Assembly: GCA_043721775.1 (NCBI GenBank)
Contig: JAYSQA010000141.1
Coordinates: 1 to 37,529, forward strand
Source: Stagnihabitans sp043721775
Lineage (GTDB): Bacteria > Pseudomonadota > Alphaproteobacteria > Rhodobacterales > Rhodobacteraceae
Direction: 5' to 3'
DNA length: 37,529 nt
The translations under genes and the position numbers were made by a program. Positions 1 to 8,042 of the stretch are shown in pieces. The notes beneath the pieces were generated by a model. It searched no databases. It saw only the letters and a list, made by a program, of their open reading frames with translations, and was not told the DNA's origin. Within the stretch, counting starts at the first letter, position 1. Every line of letters begins with the position of its first letter.

Positions 1-99
1 GGCAGCAAGACACCCTTGCAGGCGATGAAGGACTGGCACAAACTGAAGCCGGAATTGTTCAGGAAACAGCCATATCACCTTCCGGGATGTGACACATAG
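1..99 (+). mobile_element. 3' end of an IS481-like insertion sequence (transposase C-terminus, partial)
   Basis: From base 1 an open plus-strand frame ends at TAG 97-99 and gives a 32-residue tail containing TPLQAMKDWHKLKPELF and then KQPYHLPGCD. This pattern (TP-x-QA...W...KPELF...Y-x-x-GxD) is typical of the end of IS481/IS3-group DDE integrases. The 5' part lies outside the window. The right terminus is probably near base 96; read outward-in it starts TGTGTCACATCCCGG, a TGT-type end overlapping the transposase stop, as is common in the group. The minus-strand frame of the adjacent binding-protein gene runs into this end and stops at 75, so the element sits inside that gene. Family assignment is by motif recall; the exact boundary is inferred. 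Confidence 0.7.
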
Positions 100-842
100 G
101 TCCAATCGGCATTTCCGCCCTGGATCATGCTTTGCGACAGAACCGGGTCCTCGACCACGGCAAAGACGGCCTTGTTGAAGAAGGGTGCCTTGGCCCAATA
201 GGTCTTGTTCCGGGTCAGGATGCAGCGCTGGCCGGGCTCGTACCGCTCCATCTTGCAGGGCCCCGTGCCGCTGCCGTTGCCCGCCTTGAACCAGGTGTTC
301 TCCTTGTCCAGCACCGTGGGGCTGACAATCCACGCCGCAAAGCCGGACGCGGCGATCATATCAAGCGGTTGCGGCGCGGACAGTTTCATCACGACCGTCG
401 CCGGGTCTGGCGTCTTGATCGAAGTCACAGGGGCCTCGATAAACGAAGCGCCACCTGCTATCTTGACCGTGCGTTCGATCGACGATTTGACGGCGGTGGC
501 GGTCAGATCAGCGCCATCATGGAACTTGACCCCGGCCGCAGGGTGAAAGGTCCAAGTCAAGCCATCGGCCGAGACATCCCACTTTTCCGCCAGCAAAGGC
601 ACCACCGTGGCGGGCGCGTCACCCCGCCCACGGATATAGCGCTTCAGGCTTTCATAGACATTGGCCATGATTGCCCCGTCGTTGGAAGACGAGGTCGCTG
701 GGTCAAGGTCGGGGAAGCCCGCCGAGTGGGCCACGGTGAAAATCTTGTTGCCATCTTGCGCCACAGCCATGCCTCACCTTGCGGCGGCGAGTGTGCCAAG
801 GGCAGACAGGCTGGCGGTCTTGAGGAAGTCACGGCGTTTCAT
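97..842 (-). pseudogene. Family-5 (peptide/dipeptide-type) ABC solute-binding protein, interrupted by a TGA and truncated by an IS
   Basis: The ATG at 842-840, preceded by AAAGGAAA, opens a twin-arginine leader (MKRRDFLKTASLSALGTLAAA). Codon 23 is TGA (776-774) in the same frame, and the mature protein then continues: LDPATSSSNDG, the VKFHDGADLTA segment and GTGPCKMERYEPGQ are typical of DppA/OppA-type binding proteins. After about 245 codons (roughly half of the usual 500 or so) the frame runs into the IS481-like end near base 97. The gene is therefore disabled twice. It lies 11 bases after the stop of the DUF917 pseudogene and was presumably the first transporter gene of the same operon; the permease genes, if they existed, are beyond the left edge. 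Family identity is good; the substrate is unknown. Confidence 0.85.
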
Positions 843-853
843 GGGATTTCCTT

Positions 854-1983
854 TCAAGCTTCATAAGCGGCGACGGTTTGCGCATCGCTCGGCGCACCCA
901 GATGGTGGGCAAAATCGAAATCATAGCCAACGGCGGGCGGACCGACCGACCGAGCGCAGTGCGATGTCTGACCTTAACAGCGCAGGTGCCGGAATGGCGA
1001 TGACGCTGACCCGCAGGCCATAGCGCTGTTCCTCCGTCGTGATCGGGCGACCAGTTTCGCTGTCGACTATGCAGGTCAGATCGGGGACCATGGCCAGAAC
1101 CTGGCCGCCTTCGGTTGCGATCAGGTATTCGTTCTGGATCTCGATCACCATCTGACGGCTCGCGAAAGCATCCAAGCCGGTCAGCGTCAGACTGCCACGC
1201 ACAAATCCCGCCGCAATCCCGCGCCCGACGTCCGACGTCCGACACCTTGCCGCGCATCAAAAGCGTACCTCCAGCGCGGGCGATCGGCATTTCTACCGGG
1301 TGTGTCTTCGCGGCGTGGGCGTCAAGAACGGTATCCTCCAAAGTCCAGGTTTGGGAAACCGTGTGCGGCACGCCATAGCGCCGGATGAAGTCGCCAGACA
1401 TCGGCGCGGTCGTCATGGGCGCCGTGCAGCCCATGGCGACCGTACCCGCCCGCATCAATTTCTCCAGCATTTCCGAAGAGGTGGCTTGCATCACGATCAT
1501 CACATTGCCCAAGGCATCGGCCAGAACAGCAGGCTGGCTGGCTTGACCATGGATGAAGAAGGTGGTCATCCGCACTTCGGGAAAAGCGCGGCCCTTGCCA
1601 TCGGCATCAATCACCGGCAGGCCAAGCTTGACCGCCGTGATCATTGGTGCCAGACTGTTCGACCCGCCAATTTCATCAGCAATCACCGCATCAACCTTGC
1701 GCCCGGTGTACTGTTCCAGCGCGTGAAGCGAGCGCACGCCTTCGTCGCCTTCCTCCATCTTTTCAATCCCCACCGTCGGAGCACCTGTATTGCCCAAGGC
1801 CAGCATAAAAGCATCGGGTGCCAGGTCACAGGGGCGGATCACCCGAACCACCATACCCTCACGCAATTGCGCTTTGACCATCAGCATCCCAAGGTAACGG
1901 TCAGCGCCGCCCCCGGTGCCAAGGATACCCGCGCCCAAGGCGATCCGGTCGATGTCGGCCTCTGTCAGGGTCCAGTATTTCAT
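854..1983 (-). pseudogene. DUF917-family protein (hydantoinase-associated), two tandem-duplication frameshifts
   Basis: Start ATG 1983 (after GGGGGAGTTGAGGG) gives MKYWTLTEADIDRIALGAGI, a GTGGG motif near residue 23, DEIGGSNSL and a long match to the DUF917 pattern. The frame breaks at 1227-1240, where GACGTCC is present twice; removing one copy restores GKVSDVGRGIAAGFVRG in frame. It breaks again at 941-952, where ACCG occurs three times; removing one copy restores RSVGPPAVGYDFDF and a stop at 856-854. The 1130 bases minus 11 make exactly 373 codons (372 residues), normal for the family. DUF917 proteins usually sit beside HyuA-like proteins, as here, and have been linked to (thio)hydantoin-type substrates; that role is family knowledge, not visible here. 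The two repeats are direct sequence evidence of slippage or duplication events. Confidence 0.88.
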
Positions 1984-2003
1984 GCCCTCAACTCCCCCAT
2001 GAC

Positions 2004-3526
2004 CTATACTGAAATTCGGATGGCATTGCCGGGCAAGTAGGACAGCGGTGTCTCCTCGACCTCCGCCAGTTGGATCGAACTTTCCGCCGCACCCGCCTCG
2101 ACGGCGCGTTGCCGGGCTTCGGCGATGATGCCCGCTCACGCGGACTCACGCGAACGCCCTTCCAGCGCGACCACCGAATCCACCTCGCCCGAGACCTGCG
2201 CAATCCCGGCGCCAATGGCATTGGCAGAGCCGAAATGATTTGGCCGCAGCGACTGGCTGGCGCCCTCCAGCAGTCCGTCGATCAGCACAGAACCACCTCC
2301 GACCAGCACCGCCGGAATAGGCTCTGGCCCCGGTTTCATCTGGTCCAGCACGGTTTCCACATCTGTCTTCATCTGCGCCAAGGCAGCCCTGACAAAAGCG
2401 GCATCCAGATGCGCCACGCGGTACTTGTCACCTAAGTCCACCAGCCCTGCACCAACGGCAATGTCGGTGGCTGTCAACGTATCGCCGCCAAAGCACAACG
2501 CCTTTTCCGGCAGCCGGAAGCCCACCGAGCCCGGGCCGATAAGGCTGGCCGAACGGATCAACGAGCTGCCCCCAGCCCGAACGAGAACACATCCGGCACC
2601 CGGAAGTTCGTTCGGACATCCGCAATCATCGCAATCTCTGAACGGCTGCGCGGAAAGTCCCTGACCCGCAGGCTCACGTCGGTCGTCGTACCGCCGACGT
2701 CGATGACAGCGGCGCCCTTCAACCCGGTGAGAAACGCTGACCCCCGCATCGAGTTCGTCGGGCCAGACGACATAGTAGACGCCGGAAAACGTTCCGCATA
2801 ATCCGCAGCCTTCAAGGTGCTGTCGTTTTGTGTCAGGTACAGCGGGCACGCCAGACCCAGACCCGTGAAAGCAGCCCGGAACGCGGCAATCCTCTGCCTG
2901 CCAAGCTTGTGTAAACTGCCGTTCAGTATGGCAGCACTTTTGCGCTGCAAAAGTCCGGTGGGCCCGATCCGGTGCGACAGGAAAATCGAAACCCCCGGCA
3001 TCTCATCTGCCACAATCGCTGCCGCCTGGTTCTCCATCGTGGCATCGACCAGCGCAAACACCGGGCAGATTGCGACCGCCGCAATATCCGCCGCTTTTCA
3101 GCCATTGCAAGCCTGCCGGATCGCCGCATGATCCAGCGCAGCTATCGGCAAGCCGTGAAAATTCACCCAGCCCCCCACCAACGCCGGCCCGCCATCGACC
3201 AAAGTACGCAAAGCATCGGGCCTATCCACCATCGGCCAAAGCGAGCGTGTCGCCCGCCCGCACAGCCGCAAGATGCCAACGCGCTGCAAGTGCCGCCCCT
3301 CGACCAGCGCAGTCAGGAAATGCGTGGTGCCGATCATCACGCCACTGACTTCCGATCCGGCAAGACCGCCTGCGGTCAGAACCGCCCTTATCGCCGCCTC
3401 TACGCCGCCTGTCACATCCGCCGTTGTGGCCGTCTTCACCGTGGCCAGCACATCCGTGCCGCGCAGCAAGGCCGCATCGGTATTGGCGCTGCCCACATCG
3501 ACGCCGATCCGTACCAGACCCGTCAT
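2004..3526 (-). pseudogene. Hydantoinase/oxoprolinase-family protein (HyuA-like), two nonsense codons and a 1-base deletion
   Basis: Start ATG 3526 overlaps the regulator stop (ATGA). The N-terminus MTGLVRIGVDVGSANTDAAL is the ASKHA-type DVGxxxTD phosphate loop of hydantoinase A proteins; GAAVIDVGGTTTDVSL is the second conserved DxGGTxTD motif, and the tail TPLSYLPGNAIRISV is the usual HyuA ending. Lesions: an in-frame TGA at 3100-3098 (...QACNG*KAADIA...); loss of one base in the C run at 2569-2573, after which SLIRSASLIGPGSVG continues in another frame; and an in-frame TGA at 2138-2136 (...RESA*AGIIAEAR...). Adding one base makes 1524 nt, exactly 508 codons, a normal length for the short HyuA-like group. 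The family hydrolyses or activates cyclic amides (hydantoins, oxoproline) with ATP; the specific substrate cannot be told. Confidence 0.88.
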
Positions 3527-4041
3527 TCCGCTTTCCTTTTCGCCATCCGGTTCAGCGCCGTGGTCCGGGTTCCGAACACCTTGTACATGTGCAAAATCAT
3601 GCACGGCACCACCCGCTTGATGCCGGGGATCTTGCTAATCACCGTCTCGCAAAACTCCAGAAGTTCGGCATGGGTCGCGACAAAGACAGCAGCCGACAAG
3701 TTGTAATTGCCTGTAATCACAGCCAGATACCCAACCTCTTCATGCTCGCCCAATTCCGAGGCCACGTCGTCTATCCGCCCCGGCTCGACCTCGATGAAGA
3801 TGTCGGCCTGCACCTCGCGATCAACCGAGTTCGGGTCAGGGATGACGCCAATCACAATGCGGCGGTTCTGCAAAAGGCTTGCGATGCGGTTTCGGATCGT
3901 GCGTTCGGAAACCCCGCCAACCCGCGAAGCAATCTCTTAGGCAGACAGTCGCCCATCATTTGTCAGAAGGGCAATCACGGTCCGGTCAAGGTCATCAATC
4001 TCGCTGCGCTGCACGGTTGGAAGGCCCCCTGTGCTTGACAT
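3523..4041 (-). pseudogene. Lrp/AsnC-family transcriptional regulator with a nonsense codon in the HTH domain
   Basis: ATG 4041 starts a 173-codon frame with one internal stop, TAA 3939-3937, inside the helix-turn-helix: DDLDRTVIALLTNDGRLSA*EIASRVGGVSERTIRNRI is the classic AsnC-type DNA-binding domain (shown here as two parts around the stop). CAA to TAA (Gln to stop) would explain it, since Gln/Glu is usual there. The rest, from about residue 60, is the RAM ligand-binding/oligomerisation domain (VGYLAVITGNYNLSAAVFV, MYKVFGTRTTALNRM). The stop overlaps the hyuA-like start by ATGA, so the regulator headed the degraded operon. A shortened protein started after the stop would lack DNA binding. 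Family call is strong; the effector is unknown. Confidence 0.85.
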
Positions 4042-4079
4042 ACAAGGTCTGCGCCCGTCGGCATTCTGACAATTTTGAT

Positions 4080-4113
4080 CTTCCGTTTCGGAAGCGAACG
4101 CTGATATGTCAGC
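4080..4113. promoter_or_regulatory. Two inverted repeats upstream of the Lrp-type pseudogene
   Basis: The 98-base gap between the dhaKL stop and the regulator start holds CTTCCG-TTT-CGGAAG (4080-4094) and GCTGA-TATG-TCAGC (4100-4113). AsnC-type regulators commonly bind such imperfect palindromes before their own gene, so these may be the relic operator. The first could instead be a weak dhaKL terminator, although no U-tract follows it on the minus strand. No convincing promoter boxes were identified. Confidence 0.3.
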
Positions 4114-4139
4114 CTTATTGGGTCATGCCAGCCTGCTTT

Positions 4140-5759
4140 TCAACCACTCAATGCCTCGAACAACCGCGCTACGGCCTCGGCTCCCGGATCGACATGGCCT
4201 TCCAGATTGCCCGCATTGACGTAAGCCGCGCGCCCGGCCTTCGCCCGCTTGAGGGTCGCCGTGTGATTGGCACCGGACCGCGCCGCCTGTGTCGCCGCCG
4301 CCAGCCCTGCCGGCAAAGCTTCCAGCGCCGGTTGCAACGCATCAATCATCGTGCGGTCACCCAACCTTGCGCCGCCGATTTCCTGCATCCGCTCCAGCCC
4401 GGCCCAAAGCGCATCGCGCATTGACGCCCCCGACGAGGCCGCATCTCCTGCCGCCGCAAAGAAGATCGCCAGCAGCACGCCCGAAGACCCGCCCATGGTC
4501 TGGCTAAGTTCCAGACCAATCGCCCGGTAAAGCTGGGTGTGGTCGGCCAAGGGCAAATGATCCATCGCCCCAATCAACGCCCGTGCCGCCCCCGCCAATG
4601 TGGAACCGGTGTCACCGTCGCCTGATTTGGCATCCAGCCCGTTCAGAACGCTTTCCATCCCGATCAGGATTTCACAACATTTGGTCAGGAAAACGCGCGT
4701 CGGCGTATGGGCCGAGGGTATCGGCCGGATCGGTGTCAGCCCATCCGGCAAGGCCAGCAAAGCCGGAGCGGTCATCATATGCGCCCCGGGCCACGCGGCC
4801 AGCGGCGTATCAGCCTTCAAGGCCTTCTCGTCTTCTGGCGTCAGCGGATAGACCGAAATCGACACGCCGCGCATATCGAGTGAGGTCATCATCGCAGCGG
4901 GCCCCACCATCAGCCTGATCTTTGGCCCCAGAGCAGACCGCGCCAGTTCATAGGCAAGCACCGACATCTCCAGCACCGATGTCCCGCCAAGGTTGTTCAG
5001 CAAGGCCACATGTGGCTTGTCCACCATCGCCGGTGCCAGCTTTTCCACCATCGCCGCAACTGCATGTTCGGCACCCGAAAAGCTGACCTGCTCCACCCCA
5101 GGCTCGCCATGAATGCCAAGACCCAGTTCCGCCATGCCGGGCGCTATGCGGTTTTCCTTGGCGGACCCCGGCACGGTGCAGGTGTCAAGCGACATGCCGA
5201 TGGATTTGGTGCCGACAATGACCCGTTCGGCAGCTGAGGTCACCTCGGCCAAATCCACCCCCTTTTCAGCAAGATAACCTGCGATCTTGTGCACGAACAA
5301 CGTCCCCGCCACGCCCCGCGCCTGCGGCAGGTCCGGCAGGGCAATGTCATCATCCACGATCACCATGCTGACTTTCCGCCCGAAAGCCCGGGCCCGTTCG
5401 GCGGCGAGACCAAAGTTCAGCCGGTCGCCGGTATAGTTCTTGACGATCAGCAGGCATCCCGCCGGGCCAGTCACCGCAAGGATGCCCGCCAGCACGGCAT
5501 CAACCGAGGGTGAGGCGAAAACATCGCCGCACACCGCCGCCGTCAGCATGCCCTTGCCGACAAATCCGGCATGGGCCGGTTCGTGGCCCGACCCACCACC
5601 TGACACCAGGGCCACCTTCGACTTGTCCCAATCCGCCCGCACCACGACCCGGATATGCGGGAAGCCATCCAGCCGCGCCAGCCTGCCGCCCGAGGCCATG
5701 ATCAGCCCGTCAATCGCCTCGGTGACGATATTCTCACGTTTGTTCATGAATTGAGTCAT
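4140..5759 (-). CDS. dhaKL: Dihydroxyacetone kinase, single-chain DhaK-DhaL (ATP-dependent)
   Basis: This 539-residue protein phosphorylates dihydroxyacetone (or a related triose/ketose) in the cytoplasm. Residues 1-330 are the DhaK domain: GGGSGHEP at 54-61 and the substrate-anchoring His 217 in GLGIHGEPG. The C-terminal part, from about 355, is the ATP-binding DhaL domain with DGDTGST at 381-387 (Mg-binding aspartates) and MGGSSG near 424. Domain order and length fit the fused, ATP-using kinases rather than PTS-dependent DhaK/L/M. The ATG at 5759 follows GGGAGGACACC, an excellent ribosome site. It is the last gene of the ABC transporter operon, 11 bases after the ATPase, which suggests that the imported substrate is its substrate. 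Some fused enzymes of this family also act on erythrulose or other tetroses, so the exact sugar is inferred. Confidence 0.93.
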   Translation of the reverse strand: MTQFMNKRENIVTEAIDGLIMASGGRLARLDGFPHIRVVVRADWDKSKVALVSGGGSGHEPAHAGFVGKGMLTAAVCGDVFASPSVDAVLAGILAVTGPAGCLLIVKNYTGDRLNFGLAAERARAFGRKVSMVIVDDDIALPDLPQARGVAGTLFVHKIAGYLAEKGVDLAEVTSAAERVIVGTKSIGMSLDTCTVPGSAKENRIAPGMAELGLGIHGEPGVEQVSFSGAEHAVAAMVEKLAPAMVDKPHVALLNNLGGTSVLEMSVLAYELARSALGPKIRLMVGPAAMMTSLDMRGVSISVYPLTPEDEKALKADTPLAAWPGAHMMTAPALLALPDGLTPIRPIPSAHTPTRVFLTKCCEILIGMESVLNGLDAKSGDGDTGSTLAGAARALIGAMDHLPLADHTQLYRAIGLELSQTMGGSSGVLLAIFFAAAGDAASSGASMRDALWAGLERMQEIGGARLGDRTMIDALQPALEALPAGLAAATQAARSGANHTATLKRAKAGRAAYVNAGNLEGHVDPGAEAVARLFEALSG

Positions 5760-5770
5760 GGTGTCCTCCC

Positions 5771-6766
5771 TTAAGCGATACGAGCGCCGGTTACGTCGAA
5801 ATAGAACGGCCGGTCTGGCTGGATTTTAACAATATCGCCCGTGCGCAAAGCGGTGTGGGCACTGGTGACGGTGGTCAGGTCATGCTGTTTGAAGGTCAGG
5901 TGCAGGCGGGTCTGGTCGCCAAGGTGTTCGACCCGCTTGACGAGGGTATCTTGGCCCTCACCCTGCCGGATTTGTTCGGGACGCAAGCCGATGTGGGTGG
6001 CATTAGGGGGGGCAAGGCCGAAAAGATCGGCGGGCAGAATGTTGATGTGGGGCTGGCCTAGGCGGCTGGCGGCATAGATACTGACCGGCTGTTCGTAAAT
6101 CTCTCGCGGGGTGCCGAACTGGACGAGACGGCCATGATCCAGCACGCCGACATGGGTAGCCATGGTCATCGCCTCGATCTGGTCGTGGGTCACATACAGG
6201 AATGTAGCGCCGAGGTTGGCTTGGATGTTCTTCAACTCCACCCGCAAATCAGAGCGGAGTTTGGCGTCAAGGCTGCTGAGGGGTTCGTCCATCAGGTAGA
6301 CGGCGGGGTTGCGGACAAGGGCGCGGCCGATGGAAACCCGCTGCATTTCGCCGCCGGACAAGGCGGTGGCCTTGTTGTCAAGTTTATGAGAAATCTGAAG
6401 GATTTCCGCGACTTCGGCAACCTTTCGGGTGATCTCTGCGCGGGGTGTCCGCAAGAGGGGGGACTTCAGCGGAAACTCCATGTTTTCGCGCACCGTCAAG
6501 TGCGGGTAGAGGGAGTATTGCTGGAACACCATCGCGACGTTGCGCTGTGCGGGGGTGAACGTTTTCATCGGTTGGCCGCCGATCTGGATATCGCCGGTGT
6601 CGGGTTTGTCGAGGCCGGACACCATGCGCAGCATCGTGGTCTTGCCCGCCCCAGTCGGGCCGAGAAGGACGACGAAGGCACCGTCGGGGATGGTCATCGA
6701 AACCTCGGCAAGGGCGGTCTGGGTGCCGAAGTGCTTGGACACGTTGTGTAAAATGACCTCAGCCAT
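5771..6766 (-). CDS. CUT1-type sugar ABC transporter ATP-binding protein (second of two)
   Basis: This 331-residue MalK/UgpC-type ATPase has Walker A GPTGAGKT at 36-43, Q-loop FQQYSLYPH near 81, signature LSGGE at 136-140, Walker B YLMDEP at 157-162 and the switch His 194 in YVTHD. The region after residue 240 carries the OB-fold/TOBE regulatory domain typical of carbohydrate importers (THIGLRPEQI). Its ATG lies within the end of the preceding ATPase gene (8-base overlap), implying translational coupling. Two different ATPases in one operon, probably forming a heterodimer, is the arrangement known from rhizobial glycerol transporters (GlpS/GlpT). It energises the permease pair encoded upstream; the substrate is inferred from dhaKL. 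Confidence 0.9.
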   Translation of the reverse strand: MAEVILHNVSKHFGTQTALAEVSMTIPDGAFVVLLGPTGAGKTTMLRMVSGLDKPDTGDIQIGGQPMKTFTPAQRNVAMVFQQYSLYPHLTVRENMEFPLKSPLLRTPRAEITRKVAEVAEILQISHKLDNKATALSGGEMQRVSIGRALVRNPAVYLMDEPLSSLDAKLRSDLRVELKNIQANLGATFLYVTHDQIEAMTMATHVGVLDHGRLVQFGTPREIYEQPVSIYAASRLGQPHINILPADLFGLAPPNATHIGLRPEQIRQGEGQDTLVKRVEHLGDQTRLHLTFKQHDLTTVTSAHTALRTGDIVKIQPDRPFYFDVTGARIA

Positions 6767-7853
6767 GGTTCAGCACCCTTTGGTTGGCGACAGACTTCAA
6801 GGCGCGGCCTTCCGGGTTGAAGATCGTGATCGAACGGGGATCAAAGCGCAGGCCGGTTTGGTCGCCTATATGAACGGGCGTTTCGGAACCGATCCGGGCC
6901 TTGATCTGGCCATAAGCGGTGTCGATGGCGACGATCTGCGTGGTGCCAAGGTATTCGGCGGCAAGGATGCGACCTTTGGTTGGGGCCGCGTCGTCGAGAT
7001 AGACGTTTTCAGGGCGGACGCCGAGGATGAGCGCGCCGGATGCACCGTCAAGCATTTCAGGGATTCCAATGGCTTGGCCGGAAAGGTCGATATGGGTTGC
7101 ACCGTGGCCGACCATGCCGTCGAACCGCAGGAAGTTCATGGCCGGCGAGCCGATGAACTTGGCGACGAAGGTGGTGGCGGGCCAGTCGTAGATGTCTTGC
7201 GGTTTGCCGAACTGTTCGACAACACCATGATTCATGACGACAATCTTGTCACCCATCTGCATGGCTTCAAGCTGGTCGTGCGTGACGTAGACCGTGGTGG
7301 CGTGCATGCGGTCGTGCAGGGCGCGAAGTTCTTCGGCCATGTGCTCGCGGAATTCAGCATCCAAGGCACCAAGGGGTTCGTCCATCAGGAAGCAGGCAGG
7401 ATTGCGGACGATGGCGCGGCCAAGGGCGACGCGTTGGCGGTCACCGCCGGAGAGGCCGCCGACGGGACGATCCAGCAGGGTCTGGATGCCCAGGATCGCG
7501 GCCACTTCTTCCACTTTCGCCTTCACTTGCGCTTTGGGCAGGCCTTGGCTGACCAAAGGATAAGAGATGTTTTTCCGCACGTTCATATGGGGATAGAGGG
7601 CGAACATCTGGAAGACAAAGGCGATGTCGCGCTGTGACGCGGGCTTTTGACTGACCTCTTCGCCGTTGATGTAGATCTCGCCCGAGGTCGGCAATTCAAG
7701 GCCTGCGATCATGCGCAGGGTGGTGGTTTTGCCGCAGCCGGAAGGGCCGAGCAGCATGAAGAATTCGCCGTCCTCGATGGTGAAGCTGGACGACTGCACC
7801 GCCGTGAAGGCCCCGAATTCCTTGCGGATGTTCTTGATGACGATCTGGGCCAC
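6759..7853 (-). CDS. CUT1-type sugar ABC transporter ATP-binding protein (first of two)
   Basis: This 364-residue ATPase has Walker A GPSGCGKT at 36-43, Q-loop FQMFALYPH, signature LSGGD at 134-138, Walker B FLMDEP at 155-160 and switch VTHDQ. A C-terminal TOBE-type domain (ILGVRPENVYLDD) marks it as a carbohydrate-importer ATPase. The start is GTG 7853, chosen because a GGAG element lies just upstream and the protein begins in the normal place (AQIVIKNIRKEFG); no ATG is better placed. It is 3 bases downstream of the small membrane protein gene and overlaps the second ATPase gene, so the three are probably co-translated. Its signature Asp in place of Gln (LSGGDRQR) is a minor variation. Confidence 0.9.
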   Translation of the reverse strand: MAQIVIKNIRKEFGAFTAVQSSSFTIEDGEFFMLLGPSGCGKTTTLRMIAGLELPTSGEIYINGEEVSQKPASQRDIAFVFQMFALYPHMNVRKNISYPLVSQGLPKAQVKAKVEEVAAILGIQTLLDRPVGGLSGGDRQRVALGRAIVRNPACFLMDEPLGALDAEFREHMAEELRALHDRMHATTVYVTHDQLEAMQMGDKIVVMNHGVVEQFGKPQDIYDWPATTFVAKFIGSPAMNFLRFDGMVGHGATHIDLSGQAIGIPEMLDGASGALILGVRPENVYLDDAAPTKGRILAAEYLGTTQIVAIDTAYGQIKARIGSETPVHIGDQTGLRFDPRSITIFNPEGRALKSVANQRVLNHG

Positions 7854-7856
7854 CGC

Positions 7857-8042
7857 TTACTCCGGGAAATGGCTGGTGATGATGAACATGACGGTTCCCA
7901 GAAGGGTGACGGGGAAGGACCAGGTGAAAAGGATCAGCGCCACGGGCTGCATCAGCATGATGACGCCGAGGGCGATCAGGAAGGTTGCCAGCAACTCCCA
8001 TGGGCTGCGGCGCAGATGCAGAAGACCGTTGAGGAAGTTCAT
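7857..8042 (-). CDS. Small two-helix membrane protein of the ABC transporter operon (DUF2160-like by context)
   Basis: A 61-residue frame starts at ATG 8042, overlapping the preceding permease stop by ATGA, and ends at TAA 7859-7857. After RRSPWE there are two hydrophobic stretches (about residues 17-35 and 38-57: LLATFLIALGVIMLMQ, then VTLLGTVMFIITSHF), so an inner-membrane hairpin is likely. Its slot between permease and ATPase genes is the one held by small DUF2160-type proteins in glycerol-type ABC operons, where their function is unproven. This copy is shorter than I expect for DUF2160 (about 90), so the family link rests mostly on position. It may be an accessory subunit of the transporter. 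Confidence 0.7.
   Translation of the reverse strand: MNFLNGLLHLRRSPWELLATFLIALGVIMLMQPVALILFTWSFPVTLLGTVMFIITSHFPE

Noticed and set aside
132..866. 244-codon plus-strand open frame at the left end
   Set aside because: Antisense to the binding-protein pseudogene, low-complexity Arg/Gly/His composition typical of GC-rich shadow frames.
2560..2580. Base loss in a C5 run as a sequencing artefact
   Set aside because: Possible for this one site, but the same gene has two nonsense codons and its neighbours carry duplications and an IS, so real decay is the better explanation.
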